Source: Niallia circulans NBRC 13626
GTDB taxonomy: Bacteria > Bacillota > Bacilli > Bacillales > Cytobacillaceae
Assembly (NCBI RefSeq): GCF_001591585.1
Contig: NZ_BCVE01000020.1
Coordinates: 1-64,000, forward strand
Length of the DNA: 64,000 nucleotides
Reading direction: 5' to 3'
A program made the position numbers and the translations under genes. The notes beneath the pieces were generated by a model that was not told the DNA's origin, did not search any database, and saw nothing but the letters and a program-made list of their open reading frames with translations. Every line of letters begins with the position of its first letter. Within the stretch, counting starts at the first letter, position 1. This document shows positions 55,741 to 64,000 of the stretch, piece after piece.

Positions 55741-56502
55741 CTACACCTCCACTTTCTTTTCCAATAACCAAGAAGCTATTAGAAATAAGCAGAAGAGTGT
55801 TAGAATATATCCGCATAATGAAAAAATAGATATCTCTGTTGTTTCTATAGAAGCCTTAAAAAAATCCCGACGTGCTTCAAAAGCAAGTGTATTGTCTACA
55901 GAAATAACTGATTTCCTTTTAAGAGCATCAATAACCGGGATTCTATTAAACCAGTAGACAGCAATATTCCAAATATTCCAAAGAAGGATTAAAACGACCC
56001 AGCGTATTTTATTCAACCATACGATTTTTTTCATGCTGTGATAAAGTGTCCATGAGAAAAAGACCCAGCTGCTGAGGTATATGGATATTCCTAATAGGAT
56101 TAAACACATAAAAAATAAATTTGTTTGATTGAAAGCTAGTTTCAATTCTCCAACATACATACTAATCACTGCCACACTAAACATTAAAAACAATGATATT
56201 ATCGAATACAGGATTCCTGTAATCCATTTTGATAAAAGAAGTTTTATGCTGCTGTTTGGATTATGAAGCCATAATTGTGTTTTCCCTTCTATATTCAAAG
56301 AAGTTAATAAAAAAGATGGAAGATAAAACACATGCGCAAAACAGAAAGTGATGGCAAAAATTGCGACCAACATAATTGTTTTGTAATAACTAGATAGTAC
56401 AATAGACGTTATCAATCCCAAACTGACAATAATAATACTCGTGTACAGAAAAGGAAGACCAAGCTTTAAATCTTTTTTTAATAGCCCATTAAACGAATTC
56501 AC
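55741..56502 (-). CDS. membrane permease-like protein of GntR operon
   Basis: A 253-residue protein with about six membrane helices (roughly 14-34, 39-62, 88-113, 124-148, 163-181, 225-246). It begins MNSFNGLLKKDLKLGLPFLY, the DLKLG motif seen at the start of ABC-2-type permeases. It has no obvious similarity to the other permease of the operon. GTG start after GAGGTGG. It is the promoter-proximal gene; the YtrB-type ATPase is its likely energy source. Substrate unknown. Confidence 0.82.
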   Translation of the reverse strand: MNSFNGLLKKDLKLGLPFLYTSIIIVSLGLITSIVLSSYYKTIMLVAIFAITFCFAHVFYLPSFLLTSLNIEGKTQLWLHNPNSSIKLLLSKWITGILYSIISLFLMFSVAVISMYVGELKLAFNQTNLFFMCLILLGISIYLSSWVFFSWTLYHSMKKIVWLNKIRWVVLILLWNIWNIAVYWFNRIPVIDALKRKSVISVDNTLAFEARRDFFKASIETTEISIFSLCGYILTLFCLFLIASWLLEKKVEV

Positions 56503-56519
56503 TTAAACCACCTCATTGT

Positions 56520-56566
56520 ATTAGTGTATTATCTACATAGTACACTAATACTCCGATACTAGTCAA
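56520..56566 (-). promoter_or_regulatory. promoter and GntR operator of the ABC operon
   Basis: Minus strand TTGACT (complement of 56561-56566), 18 bp, TACTAT (56537-56542). The inverted repeat ATTAGTGTA (56520-56528) / TACACTAAT (56541-56549) overlaps the -10 box and start site, and AGTGTA...TACACT is the YtrA-subfamily operator pattern. Binding would block transcription. Confidence 0.8.
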
Positions 56567-56630
56567 TAGGCTTCGGCTCTTTTTCTCACCATTTAGATGA
56601 ACGAAAAGTCACCATAATCTCCATGTAAAA

Positions 56631-56685
56631 AACCAAAACAATTATACGTAGCTTTTCATAGCATTTTCGTATAATTGTTTTGGTT
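56631..56685 (-). repeat. CAATTATACG hairpin family, copy 4 (perfect)
   Basis: Perfect 18-bp stem AACCAAAACAATTATACG / CGTATAATTGTTTTGGTT with a 19-nt loop. It is 70 nt past the tcdA stop codon and probably the tcdA terminator. Confidence 0.85.
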
Positions 56686-56754
56686 TAAAGGAAGCTAGAC
56701 ACTTATGTTCCAATCTCTTTTCAATCAAGAAACATTTACCGCCATTTTATGGTA

Positions 56755-57522
56755 TTATTTCTCATCTTTTACACGTGTGATTTTTATCTCTTTTAGCAAC
56801 TCTTTTACGACATGGCTAGCCATTATTAACCCAGCCACTGAAGGAACAAACGCATTAGAAGAAGGAGGCATTTTCGCCTTTCGAATTGGCGCATTATCTT
56901 TTCCGACCACTTTACGAACATCTTCACGAATTACAATGGGACTTTCATCTGAAAATACGACGTTAATCCCTTTTCTAATTCCTTCTTTACGAAGTCTTGT
57001 ACGAATAACTTTTGCAATTGGATCTGTGTGTGTTTTACTAATATCTGCAATTTGGAAACGAGTAGGATCCATTTTATTTGCAGCGCCCATGCTTGAAATG
57101 ATTGGAATATTTCGGTTTAAACACTCTTTCATTAAGTGAATTTTATAAGCAATCGTATCAGATGCATCTATGACAAAATCTAAGCCATAAGCAAAAATTT
57201 CTTCATACGTTTCTTCGGTATAGAACATTTTCAATGCAATTACTTCACAGTCTGGATTAATATCTGCAATACGTTCTTTCATAATATCTACTTTAGGACG
57301 GCCAACTGTAGATAATAATGCAATTACCTGTCTATTGACATTCGTAATATCCACATCATCCTTATCAATTAAGATTAATTTTCCTACGCCTGAACGAGCT
57401 AACGCTTCTGCAGCAAAGGAACCAACGCCTCCGATTCCTAGAACAGCAACCGTACTGTTTTTCATTGTCTCTAGCCCTTCTTTGCCAATGGCTAGCTCAT
57501 TTCTCGAAAATTGATGCAACAT
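56755..57522 (-). CDS. tcdA: tRNA threonylcarbamoyladenosine dehydratase TcdA
   Basis: A 255-residue E1-like (ThiF family) enzyme that cyclises t6A37 to ct6A in tRNAs decoding ANN codons. The nucleotide-binding motif LGIGGVGSFAAEALARSGVG is at residues 28-47, then LIDKDDVDITNVNRQ and DFVIDASDTIAYKIHL, with MGAANKMDPTRFQIADISKT following. Same location downstream of aspS as B. subtilis yrvM. The ATG lies 20 nt inside the gap after aspS; hairpin copy 4 follows it. Confidence 0.95.
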   Translation of the reverse strand: MLHQFSRNELAIGKEGLETMKNSTVAVLGIGGVGSFAAEALARSGVGKLILIDKDDVDITNVNRQVIALLSTVGRPKVDIMKERIADINPDCEVIALKMFYTEETYEEIFAYGLDFVIDASDTIAYKIHLMKECLNRNIPIISSMGAANKMDPTRFQIADISKTHTDPIAKVIRTRLRKEGIRKGINVVFSDESPIVIREDVRKVVGKDNAPIRKAKMPPSSNAFVPSVAGLIMASHVVKELLKEIKITRVKDEK

Positions 57523-57732
57523 CTGTTTTCAACTCCATTTAATTTTTCCTACCAGCTAATTATGTTTACATATTCCCTTATCAGGAATTCTCATTCTGAA
57601 AGAATAAAATTATTACTTAAGAAATATAACATAAATTTTTATCAGCTACCACTACCCTTTCCTTGTTTCCCGATAAGAATTAAGTTTTTTCTATTGAATG
57701 ATAGGTATAAATTTTGCAAGTACTAAAAGAGA
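57523..57732. other. tcdA upstream region
   Basis: About 210 AT-rich bases between tcdA and the repeat downstream of aspS. B. subtilis is thought to carry a 6S RNA near this locus; I searched by eye for its conserved parts and found none. The tcdA promoter should be here. Confidence 0.4.
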
Positions 57733-57863
57733 GAGTTGGAACAAAATATGTAATAAGTAAAGAGAATCAATCTCATAGCTAAACCTCATGGGCTAGCCAG
57801 TTGGAAAGCGATGCGTATTTAGCTCCAGAAAAAAATCACAAAACGTCTTTTTCGACATAAAAA
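57733..57863. repeat. Bacillus-type dispersed repeat, copy B (shortened)
   Basis: GTTGGAACAAAATATGTAAT aligns with the start of copy A (42043 onward). A following CATGGGC, TTGGAAAGCGATGCGTATTTAGC aligns to the right half of copy A's central repeat with an internal deletion. It leads straight into hairpin copy 5. Confidence 0.55.
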
Positions 57864-57913
57864 AACGAACAATCATACGAAATATTGTTGATATCTCCGC
57901 ATAATTGTTCGGG
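57864..57913 (-). repeat. CAATTATACG hairpin family, copy 5
   Basis: CGAACAATCATACG paired with CGCATAATTGTTCG around an 18-nt loop, 42 nt past the aspS stop codon. Probable aspS terminator attached to repeat copy B. Confidence 0.75.
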
Positions 57914-57954
57914 TCTATATTTGGTGGAATACTTCTATTCCAGTCTCTTAATCA

Positions 57955-59724
57955 TTATTTATTCAGTTTCAAAGATAAATGTAAATCTGTTAATTGGTTT
58001 TCACTTACTTCACTTGGAGCATTTGTCAAAAGACAGCTTGCACTTGCTGTTTTAGGAAATGCAATCGTATCACGAAGATTCGTGCGCCCAGATAGCAGCA
58101 TAATTAAGCGATCTAAACCAATTGCAATTCCTCCATGTGGTGGAGTTCCATATTCAAACGCTTCTAATAAGAAACCAAATTGAGCATAAGCCTCTTCCTT
58201 AGTAAATCCTAATAAGCTAAACATTTTTTCTTGGATTTCTTTTTCAAATATACGTAGAGAACCACCGCCTAGCTCATAACCATTTAACACAATGTCATAA
58301 GCTTGTGCTTTCACTGCTTCAGGATTCGTATCCAATAATTCTAAATCCGCTCTTTGAGGCATTGTGAATGGATGATGTGCTGCATAAAAACGGCCTTCTT
58401 CTTCGTCATATTCAAATAACGGCCAATCTGTCACCCATAAGAAATTGAATTTACTTTGATCAATTAAATCTAGCTCTTTTGCTAATTTTAAACGCAGTGC
58501 TCCTAATGCATCGGCAACGACATTCTTTTTATCAGCTACGAATAAAAGCAGGTCTCCTGCTTCAATATTTAACGCTTGCTCAAAGTCTTTTTGCTCTGTC
58601 TCGGAAATAAACTTAGAAATAGGCCCTTTTAAGCCGTCTTCTTCAGCTTTTAACCAAGCAAGACCTTTTGCTCCATACACTTTTACAAACTCTGTCAATG
58701 CATCAATATCTTTACGAGAATAGTTTCCACTTGCATTCTTTACATTTATTGCTTTTACTTGACCGCCTGTTTCAACTGCTGAAGCAAATACTTTAAAGCT
58801 AGATTCTTTCACTATTTCAGAAAGGTCAACTAATTCCATCTCAAAACGAGTATCTGGTTTGTCTGATCCATATCTACTCATTGCTTCATCATAAGGCATT
58901 CTTGGAAATGGGAGCGTCACATCGATATTCTTAACTTCTTTCATGATTTTTGCCATCATTGCTTCCATCATGTTCATAATATCTTCCTGACTCATAAAGC
59001 TTGTTTCCAAATCAAGCTGTGTGAATTCTGGCTGTCGATCTGCACGTAAATCTTCATCACGGAAACAACGAGCAATCTGATAGTATCTCTCTACTCCACC
59101 GACCATTAATAATTGCTTGAAAATTTGTGGTGACTGAGGCAATGCATAGAATTCACCTGGATGAACTCGGCTAGGTACTAAATAATCTCTTGCCCCTTCT
59201 GGCGTACTTTTTGTTAAGATTGGTGTTTCAATATCCAAAAACCCTTCACTATCAAGAAAATCTCTCATCACTTTTGTGACTTGATGACGCATTTTTAAGG
59301 TTTCAAACATAACAGGTCTTCTAACATCTAAATAGCGATATTTTAAACGTACATCTTCTGTAACATCCGTTTGATCAGAAATAACGAATGGAGGAGTTTT
59401 TGCTTCATTAATGATTTTAATTTCATCGGCGATTATTTCAATTTTTCCTGTTTTAAGGTTTTCATTGACTGTACCTTCTTGGCGTGCAACTACTTTTCCT
59501 TTTATATCTAATACAAATTCATTTCTTACCTTATCAGCGATTTCGATGGCCTCTTTATTTATCTCTGGATTAAATACTACCTGAACGATACCTGTACGGT
59601 CACGTAAATCAATGAAAATCAGCCCGCCTAGATCACGTCTTTTTTGCACCCATCCTTTTAAAACAATACTCTCACCAATCGATTTTTCTGTTACTTCACC
59701 ACAAAAATATGTTCTTCCAAACAT
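57955..59724 (-). CDS. aspS: aspartyl-tRNA synthetase
   Basis: A 589-residue bacterial-type class II synthetase. The OB-fold anticodon domain holds [20 protein letters not shown] at residues 25-44. Core motifs are [20 protein letters not shown] (motif 1 region), [20 protein letters not shown] (motif 2) and [16 protein letters not shown] (motif 3). A bacterial GAD insertion domain is present at about 290-420. GGGAGG precedes the ATG. It follows hisS and shares its T-box-controlled transcript, 110 nt apart. Confidence 0.97.
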   Translation of the reverse strand: MFGRTYFCGEVTEKSIGESIVLKGWVQKRRDLGGLIFIDLRDRTGIVQVVFNPEINKEAIEIADKVRNEFVLDIKGKVVARQEGTVNENLKTGKIEIIADEIKIINEAKTPPFVISDQTDVTEDVRLKYRYLDVRRPVMFETLKMRHQVTKVMRDFLDSEGFLDIETPILTKSTPEGARDYLVPSRVHPGEFYALPQSPQIFKQLLMVGGVERYYQIARCFRDEDLRADRQPEFTQLDLETSFMSQEDIMNMMEAMMAKIMKEVKNIDVTLPFPRMPYDEAMSRYGSDKPDTRFEMELVDLSEIVKESSFKVFASAVETGGQVKAINVKNASGNYSRKDIDALTEFVKVYGAKGLAWLKAEEDGLKGPISKFISETEQKDFEQALNIEAGDLLLFVADKKNVVADALGALRLKLAKELDLIDQSKFNFLWVTDWPLFEYDEEEGRFYAAHHPFTMPQRADLELLDTNPEAVKAQAYDIVLNGYELGGGSLRIFEKEIQEKMFSLLGFTKEEAYAQFGFLLEAFEYGTPPHGGIAIGLDRLIMLLSGRTNLRDTIAFPKTASASCLLTNAPSEVSENQLTDLHLSLKLNK

Positions 59725-59834
59725 GAAGTATCCTCCCTATAATCAACATTTGTGTATTCACATTTTTATCTTCCTAACGACTCATTCAGATGCTTTCTTT
59801 GCTTTCCTATTAAAAACAAAGAAAACATCCTTGC

Positions 59835-61109
59835 TTAGAATGAGCCAAAGTCTTTTAGCGCACTTACAAGCTCTGTAAGCGGAATTTCTTTTTGTTCTCC
59901 TGTTTCTAACTGTTTTAAATTAATTTTGTTGTTTTGCAATTCATTTTCTCCTAAAACAGCGACATATTTAGCGTGAAGACGATCAGCTGCTTTAAATTGG
60001 GCCTTTACTTTGCGATCAAGATAATCTCTTTCAGCAGAGAAACCAGCCTGTCTAAGTTCATTTACTAATCCTACCGTGTAATCCTTTGCTTCTTCTCCTA
60101 ATGAAACTAAATAGCAATCCACCTTCTTTTCAATAGGTAGTTCGATTTTTTCCGCTTCAAGGGCAGAAAGTAATCGTTCTAAACTCATAGCAAAGCCGAT
60201 TCCAGGAGCTTCAGGGCCGCCTAATTCTTCTGTTAAGCCATTGTATCTGCCTCCACCACATAATGTAGTAATGGCGCCAAATCCTTCAGCTTCACTCATT
60301 ATTTCAAAAGCTGTGTGGTTATAGTAATCCAAACCTCTAACTAAATTAGAGTCAACAACAAAGGGAATGTTTAAAGCCGTTAAATATTTTTGTACCTTTT
60401 CAAAGTATGCTTTTGACTCTTCGTTTAAGTACTCTAGGATGGATGGTGCAGACTTCATTAATGGATGTTCATGATCCTTTTTGCAATCTAAGATTCTCAT
60501 TGGGTTTTTCTCTAATCTTGTTTGGCAATCATGACAAAATTCCCCGATGCTCGGTTTAAAGTGTGCAATTAGCGCTTCACGGTGAGCTTGTCTACTTTCT
60601 TTATCACCTAAACTGTTAACAACTACCTTTAACTTTGATAATCCCATTGTTTGATAAACGGAATAAGCAAGTGCAATCACTTCCGCATCAATAGCAGGAT
60701 CTTTACTCCCAATTGCTTCCACACCAAACTGGACAAATTGACGAAAACGTCCAGCTTGTGGTCTCTCATACCGGAACATTTGCCCTAAATAAAAGAGCTT
60801 AATTGGCTGAGATGCATATCCATGCATTTTATTCTCCACAAATGAACGAACAACCGCCGCTGTTCCCTCTGGTCTTAATGTTAAGCTTCTTTTTCCTCGA
60901 TCCTCAAAAGTATACATTTCCTTTGTAACAATATCCGTTGTGTCCCCAACACTTCGTAAAAATAGTTCTGTATGTTCAAATATAGGAGTGCGGATTTCGC
61001 TATATTGATATCGATCACAAAGTTGTTTAATTTTCCCTTCAATATACTGCCACTTTTCTACAGTCCCTGGCAAAATATCTTGGGTTCCTCTTGGAATATT
61101 AATATGCAT
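59835..61109 (-). CDS. hisS: histidyl-tRNA synthetase
   Basis: A 424-residue class II synthetase. [18 protein letters not shown] begins the core; [20 protein letters not shown] and the motif 2 loop [19 protein letters not shown] lead to the histidine-specific signature [16 protein letters not shown] near residues 258-273. A C-terminal anticodon-binding domain (about 325-415) completes it. GGGAGG precedes the ATG. The upstream T-box leader controls the hisS-aspS operon. Confidence 0.97.
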   Translation of the reverse strand: MHINIPRGTQDILPGTVEKWQYIEGKIKQLCDRYQYSEIRTPIFEHTELFLRSVGDTTDIVTKEMYTFEDRGKRSLTLRPEGTAAVVRSFVENKMHGYASQPIKLFYLGQMFRYERPQAGRFRQFVQFGVEAIGSKDPAIDAEVIALAYSVYQTMGLSKLKVVVNSLGDKESRQAHREALIAHFKPSIGEFCHDCQTRLEKNPMRILDCKKDHEHPLMKSAPSILEYLNEESKAYFEKVQKYLTALNIPFVVDSNLVRGLDYYNHTAFEIMSEAEGFGAITTLCGGGRYNGLTEELGGPEAPGIGFAMSLERLLSALEAEKIELPIEKKVDCYLVSLGEEAKDYTVGLVNELRQAGFSAERDYLDRKVKAQFKAADRLHAKYVAVLGENELQNNKINLKQLETGEQKEIPLTELVSALKDFGSF

Positions 61110-61164
61110 TTTATGTATCCTCCCTGCTATTAGAAAAGCGTCTGATATCCGCGCTTTATTTGTA

Positions 61165-61440
61165 ATATTTCAAATAAAAAAATCTCGTCCCTTGCATCCA
61201 TCTGAATACAAGGGACGAGATTTTTCCCGTGGTACCACCCTAATTGAAGATTTTCTTAAATCTTCCACTTTGCAGTTAACGCCTGCGCACGTTTCTACCT
61301 ACTAATGAAGAATATTTTCAGAAGAAAGCCTCCCTGAGTGTTCTTTCTCTAAGTCATCATGTAGAAATGCTTGCAGCCTTTATGACATTTCCTCTCTGTT
61401 CATGTGTCTCTTAGATACTCTTCTCGATCAATGGCTTTAC
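61165..61440 (-). promoter_or_regulatory. T-box leader of hisS-aspS
   Basis: Minus-strand leader with stem I (AGAGTATCTAAG pairing to CTTAGA), AGAGAGG distal bulge, the T-box AGGGTGGTACCACG (about 61230-61243) and a long terminator AAATCTCGTCCCTTG / CAAGGGACGAGATTT ending in T-runs (61170-61225). The specifier loop contains GAACACTC, in which CAC (His) is the expected codon, but I could not fold it surely enough to exclude a neighbouring frame. Confidence 0.92.
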
Positions 61441-61465
61441 TAGATTATTTATTATTATTTAATTA

Positions 61466-61494
61466 ATAATAAATAGGAAAGATTGTATTGTCAA
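61466..61494 (-). promoter_or_regulatory. sigma-A promoter of hisS T-box
   Basis: Minus strand TTGACA (61489-61494), 17 bp, TATTAT (61466-61471), about 25 nt upstream of the leader stem I. Confidence 0.85.
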
Positions 61495-61522
61495 TAGGAT
61501 ATGAAAATGATTTCCCGCTCTA

Positions 61523-61699
61523 TTATAATTTTCCTAGTTGTTTCTTTAGCTTTTTTACTTCCCCTAATGAAAGTCCGAATTCAGAAGCTAGCTCAATCGC
61601 ATTTGAATTTCCTTCTCTTTGAATAAAATCGTGAAAATCGACGCCTAGTAATTTGGAATCAATTTCACTAGTTGATGAACTTTTTTCACCAAATCTCAT
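61523..61699 (-). CDS. small helix-turn-helix protein (YrzK-like)
   Basis: A 58-residue protein starting MRFGEKSSSTSEI, with a C-terminal helix-turn-helix: NAIELASEFGLSLGEVKKLK at residues 34-53, ending KQLGKL. ATG at 61699 is chosen because AAAGGGTG is six bases upstream; an earlier GTG is inside that site. It lies between hisS and the cell-wall amidase, the site of B. subtilis yrzK, and resembles sigma-70 region 4-like fragments. It could bind DNA but is too short for a typical dimeric repressor. Confidence 0.7.
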   Translation of the reverse strand: MRFGEKSSSTSEIDSKLLGVDFHDFIQREGNSNAIELASEFGLSLGEVKKLKKQLGKL

Positions 61700-61901
61700 G
61701 CATTTCACCCTTTTTTCTGTTATTTTTTTATAGTATTACCATGAGAGGCTAAAAAATTTCATCAAAAAATAGTTTCTTGTCTAAATTTGATTACAAAAAA
61801 TAAGAATAGCATAAAGGAATATACCTTCAAAAAGTAGAATCTTATTGTATGTGAAATTATACTAGTCAGCTTTAGACAATTACGGAAGGAGTGCAGCTTG
61901 T

Positions 61902-63446
61902 TTGAAGAATATAAGATGGATGCTATTACTTTTAGTCAGCATCTTCTTCATTCCTACACAGTATCAACTTGTATCAGCAGAAAATCAATCAACTGTTCAA
62001 GCTAATATGGTCATAAACGTTAGAGAAAATCCAGGGCTTGATCAAAATGTTATTGGGAAAATGGAGATAGGAAAAGCATATCCTTTAATAAAGGAAGAAA
62101 ATGATTGGATTGAAATTCAATATACTCCCTCTTCTACTGGATGGGTAGCCGCCTATTTAGTAACAAAAAACGGACAAAGTACAAATGACGGCCCAATGGA
62201 AAAAGAAGAAGAAACAATTACTTCCCATTCAAACAAAGCCACGATTACAGAGAATGGTCTTCGCTTAAGAAAAGGACCAGGTACAAATTATCAAGTGATT
62301 ACCACTTTAGGTGAAGGAATTGAAGTCACCATCCTTTCCACAAATAACGATTGGTATCAAATCAGTACAGATTTAGGGTCTGGATGGGTTCACAATGATT
62401 ATCTCCTGTTTGAAGATTCTTCTATTCATACAGAAACAGGAGTACAAGAAAAGCCTAAACAGGAAATAGCTACTGTTACAGAAGATCAGATTAATCTTCG
62501 CAGTAATCCATCTACTAGTGCAGAAATCATCGGAAAAATCAGCATTGGCACTGTAATTACTATAATAGCAGAAGAATCTAATTGGGCAAAAATTCAATAC
62601 TCTGGTAATATCGGCTGGGTTCATAAAGATCTTTTAAAGAGCAGCGATATAGAAAGCAGAAAAGGAAAAACAATCGATAAGAAAGTTAAACTTCTCTACG
62701 ATAGAACAAATATTAGAAGCGATGCAACCGTCAATTCAAAAATCTTGCTTGTCGCAGATAGCGGCGAAACCTTTCAAGCAGTAGAAATAATTGATGATTG
62801 GTATAAAATTAAACTTGCAGACGGCGAATTTGGATATATTGCGGAATGGCTGGTTGAAGATTCAGCATCAAATGATCCCCAAATTACCAATACTACAGCT
62901 ACAAATGATTTAAAGGGAAAAACAATCGTTTTGGATCCTGGGCACGGCGGAAAGGATAGTGGCACAATAGGCTTTGTCGGAACACTTGAAAAGACATTAA
63001 ATCTTCGTACCGCTAAGTTACTTGCTAATAAACTAGAAGCCTCTGGAGCAAAGGTAATCCTAACTAGAAAAAACGATCTATTTATTCCGTTACAAACAAG
63101 GGTCGATATAAGCCATTTCTATCATGCAGATGCTTTTATCAGCCTCCATTATGACAGCATCAGTGATCGTTCCGTAAATGGTGTTACAAGCTATTACTAC
63201 ACATCAAAACAGAAAAAATTAGCTACCAGCATACATAAAAGTATCATTGAAGCAACAGATCGAAAGGATAGAGGCGTTAGACAAAATTCATATGTCGTCC
63301 TTAAGCAAAATAGACAACCTGCCTCTCTGTTAGAATTGGGATATCTAAGTAGTCCTGCTGAAGAACAAACGTTACTTTCTAACAAGTATCAAGAGACCAT
63401 TACTACAGCTATCTATAATGGCTTAGAGAATTATTTTAGTTATTAA
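61902..63446 (+). CDS. yrvJ: N-acetylmuramoyl-L-alanine amidase with four SH3b domains (YrvJ)
   Basis: A 514-residue exported cell-wall hydrolase. A signal peptide at residues 1-26 ends VSA. Four bacterial SH3 repeats follow at about 32-87, 113-170, 189-245 and 259-318, each with an [IL]N[VL]R..P or LRLRKGPG-like opening and a GWV or GYI end. The Amidase_3 domain from about 340 has the zinc ligands in VLDPGHGGKDSG (H348), TLEKTLNLRTA (E363) and FISLHYDS (H416), with LLELGYLS as the later catalytic Glu. TTG start after GAAGGAGTG. It cuts the peptide from the glycan strand. Confidence 0.95.
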   Translation: MKNIRWMLLLLVSIFFIPTQYQLVSAENQSTVQANMVINVRENPGLDQNVIGKMEIGKAYPLIKEENDWIEIQYTPSSTGWVAAYLVTKNGQSTNDGPMEKEEETITSHSNKATITENGLRLRKGPGTNYQVITTLGEGIEVTILSTNNDWYQISTDLGSGWVHNDYLLFEDSSIHTETGVQEKPKQEIATVTEDQINLRSNPSTSAEIIGKISIGTVITIIAEESNWAKIQYSGNIGWVHKDLLKSSDIESRKGKTIDKKVKLLYDRTNIRSDATVNSKILLVADSGETFQAVEIIDDWYKIKLADGEFGYIAEWLVEDSASNDPQITNTTATNDLKGKTIVLDPGHGGKDSGTIGFVGTLEKTLNLRTAKLLANKLEASGAKVILTRKNDLFIPLQTRVDISHFYHADAFISLHYDSISDRSVNGVTSYYYTSKQKKLATSIHKSIIEATDRKDRGVRQNSYVVLKQNRQPASLLELGYLSSPAEEQTLLSNKYQETITTAIYNGLENYFSY

Positions 63447-63481
63447 GCTTGTTAAATGAATGGTCATATAAGAAGCAAATA

Positions 63482-63523
63482 AAAGCCAAACAATCATCTG
63501 AGCTTTCGTGATTGTTTGGCTTT
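63482..63523. terminator. bidirectional terminator between yrvJ and dtd
   Basis: AAAGCCAAACAATCA / TGATTGTTTGGCTTT, a perfect 15-bp stem with a 12-nt loop between convergent genes, with T-rich ends on both strands. Confidence 0.93.
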
Positions 63524-63586
63524 ATTTCTATCCAGATTACTTATGGTCTAACCTTTTTTAATTGTATAGGAAGCATTCATTTAACA

Positions 63587-64000
63587 TTATTTACTATCTA
63601 ATATTAATGTTACCGGTCCATCGTTTATTAGCTGGACATCCATCATCGCACCAAAAATACCTGTTTCAACAGTTAGACCATGGCTGCGTAAAAGTTTATT
63701 GAATTGATCATATAACACCTTTGCCTGCTCTGGTTTAGCGGCATCCATAAAGTTAGGTCTTCTTCCTTTACGTGTATCTCCATATAGGGTAAACTGGGAA
63801 ATCGATAAAACGGCTCCCTCCCTATCTAAAATACTTTGATTCATTTTCCCATTCTCGTCTTCAAAAACACGAAGATGGGCAATTTTATCTGCAAGGTATT
63901 TAGCCTCTTCCAATGTATCGCTATGTGTAATACCTACAAGAAGAACGAATCCTTTCTCAATAGCGCCAACTATCTCTCCGTCTACTTCTACTTTTGCTTC
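63587..64000 (-). CDS. dtd: D-aminoacyl-tRNA deacylase (runs off right edge)
   Basis: The 137 codons seen are the C-terminal part of DTD, an enzyme that frees tRNAs misloaded with D-amino acids. [20 protein letters not shown] at the edge lies near residue 10 of the family, so only about the first ten codons are missing. [20 protein letters not shown] near the middle and the cis-Gly-Pro-type [11 protein letters not shown] at the end are diagnostic. In B. subtilis dtd follows relA; that neighbour would lie to the right. Confidence 0.95.
   Translation of the reverse strand, partial: EAKVEVDGEIVGAIEKGFVLLVGITHSDTLEEAKYLADKIAHLRVFEDENGKMNQSILDREGAVLSISQFTLYGDTRKGRRPNFMDAAKPEQAKVLYDQFNKLLRSHGLTVETGIFGAMMDVQLINDGPVTLILDSK

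Noticed and set aside
56705-57139. 144-codon plus-strand frame opposite tcdA
   Set aside because: It is the antisense shadow of a conserved gene and starts within spacer lacking a ribosome site.
57523-57954. Possible 6S RNA, as suggested by the B. subtilis locus
   Set aside because: By eye I find no conserved 6S closing stem or central bubble; the sequence is instead a dispersed repeat and a terminator hairpin. A covariance search would settle it.

Overview
The window is a low-GC Firmicute chromosome segment, clearly Bacillaceae. The evidence is a pro-sigma-K N-terminus, a class III fructose-1,6-bisphosphatase, YrzI-type sporulation peptides, T-box leaders, AGGAGG ribosome sites, frequent TTG starts, and a gene order from dtd to yrhC that largely follows Bacillus subtilis. 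The genus is not fixed by the sequence; dispersed repeats of the kind seen in Niallia/Cytobacillus/Priestia-like genomes are present.

Layout. (1) 1-341: 5' part of sigK on the minus strand, running off the left edge exactly at the AATGA crossover core used by skin elements. (2) 692-2623: fbp on the plus strand. (3) 2.7-3.6 kb: cluster of very small minus-strand genes, three of them tandem YrzI paralogs. (4) 3.6-12.5 kb: accessory DNA with a cupin, small proteins, a MerR regulator with its palindromic operator, an oxidoreductase/ThuA/oxidoreductase sugar operon divergent from an AraC regulator, a P-loop kinase and the stub of a serine recombinase. (5) 12.5-38.5 kb: the conserved minus-strand core block. 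It covers cysteine salvage (yrrT-mtnN-mccA-mccB-yrhC), cell wall (pbpI, mltG), greA, udk, the tRNA wobble-uridine hydroxylation/methylation trio (trhP1, trhP2, trmR), ruvX/ireB/alaS with an alanine-type T-box, recD2, the TPR protein, mnmA, iscS and cymR. (6) 38.5-51.3 kb: accessory insertion between cymR and rarA holding a likely D-to-L amino acid conversion operon (N-succinylamino acid racemase, GNAT, M20 deacylase) and a GH38 alpha-mannosidase/ABC importer locus with a membrane AraC regulator. (7) 51.4-61.7 kb: rarA, a GntR-controlled ABC operon with two ATPases, tcdA, aspS, hisS with a T-box, and a YrzK-like peptide. (8) 61.9-64.0 kb: a four-SH3b cell wall amidase (plus strand) and dtd running off the right edge.

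How it fits together. CymR (37.4-37.9 kb) is the cysteine-metabolism repressor known to control the yrrT operon, and a CymR-like site lies upstream of yrrT (16.5 kb). MnmA and IscS are paired for tRNA 2-thiolation. The T-boxes adjust alaS and hisS-aspS to tRNA charging. The most notable non-coding signal is a family of long hairpins with the core CAATTATACG / CGTATAATTG, found five times, each 17-70 nt beyond the 3' end of a minus-strand gene, two of them fused to a larger degenerate Bacillus-type repeat. No rRNA, tRNA, CRISPR array or intact insertion sequence was seen.
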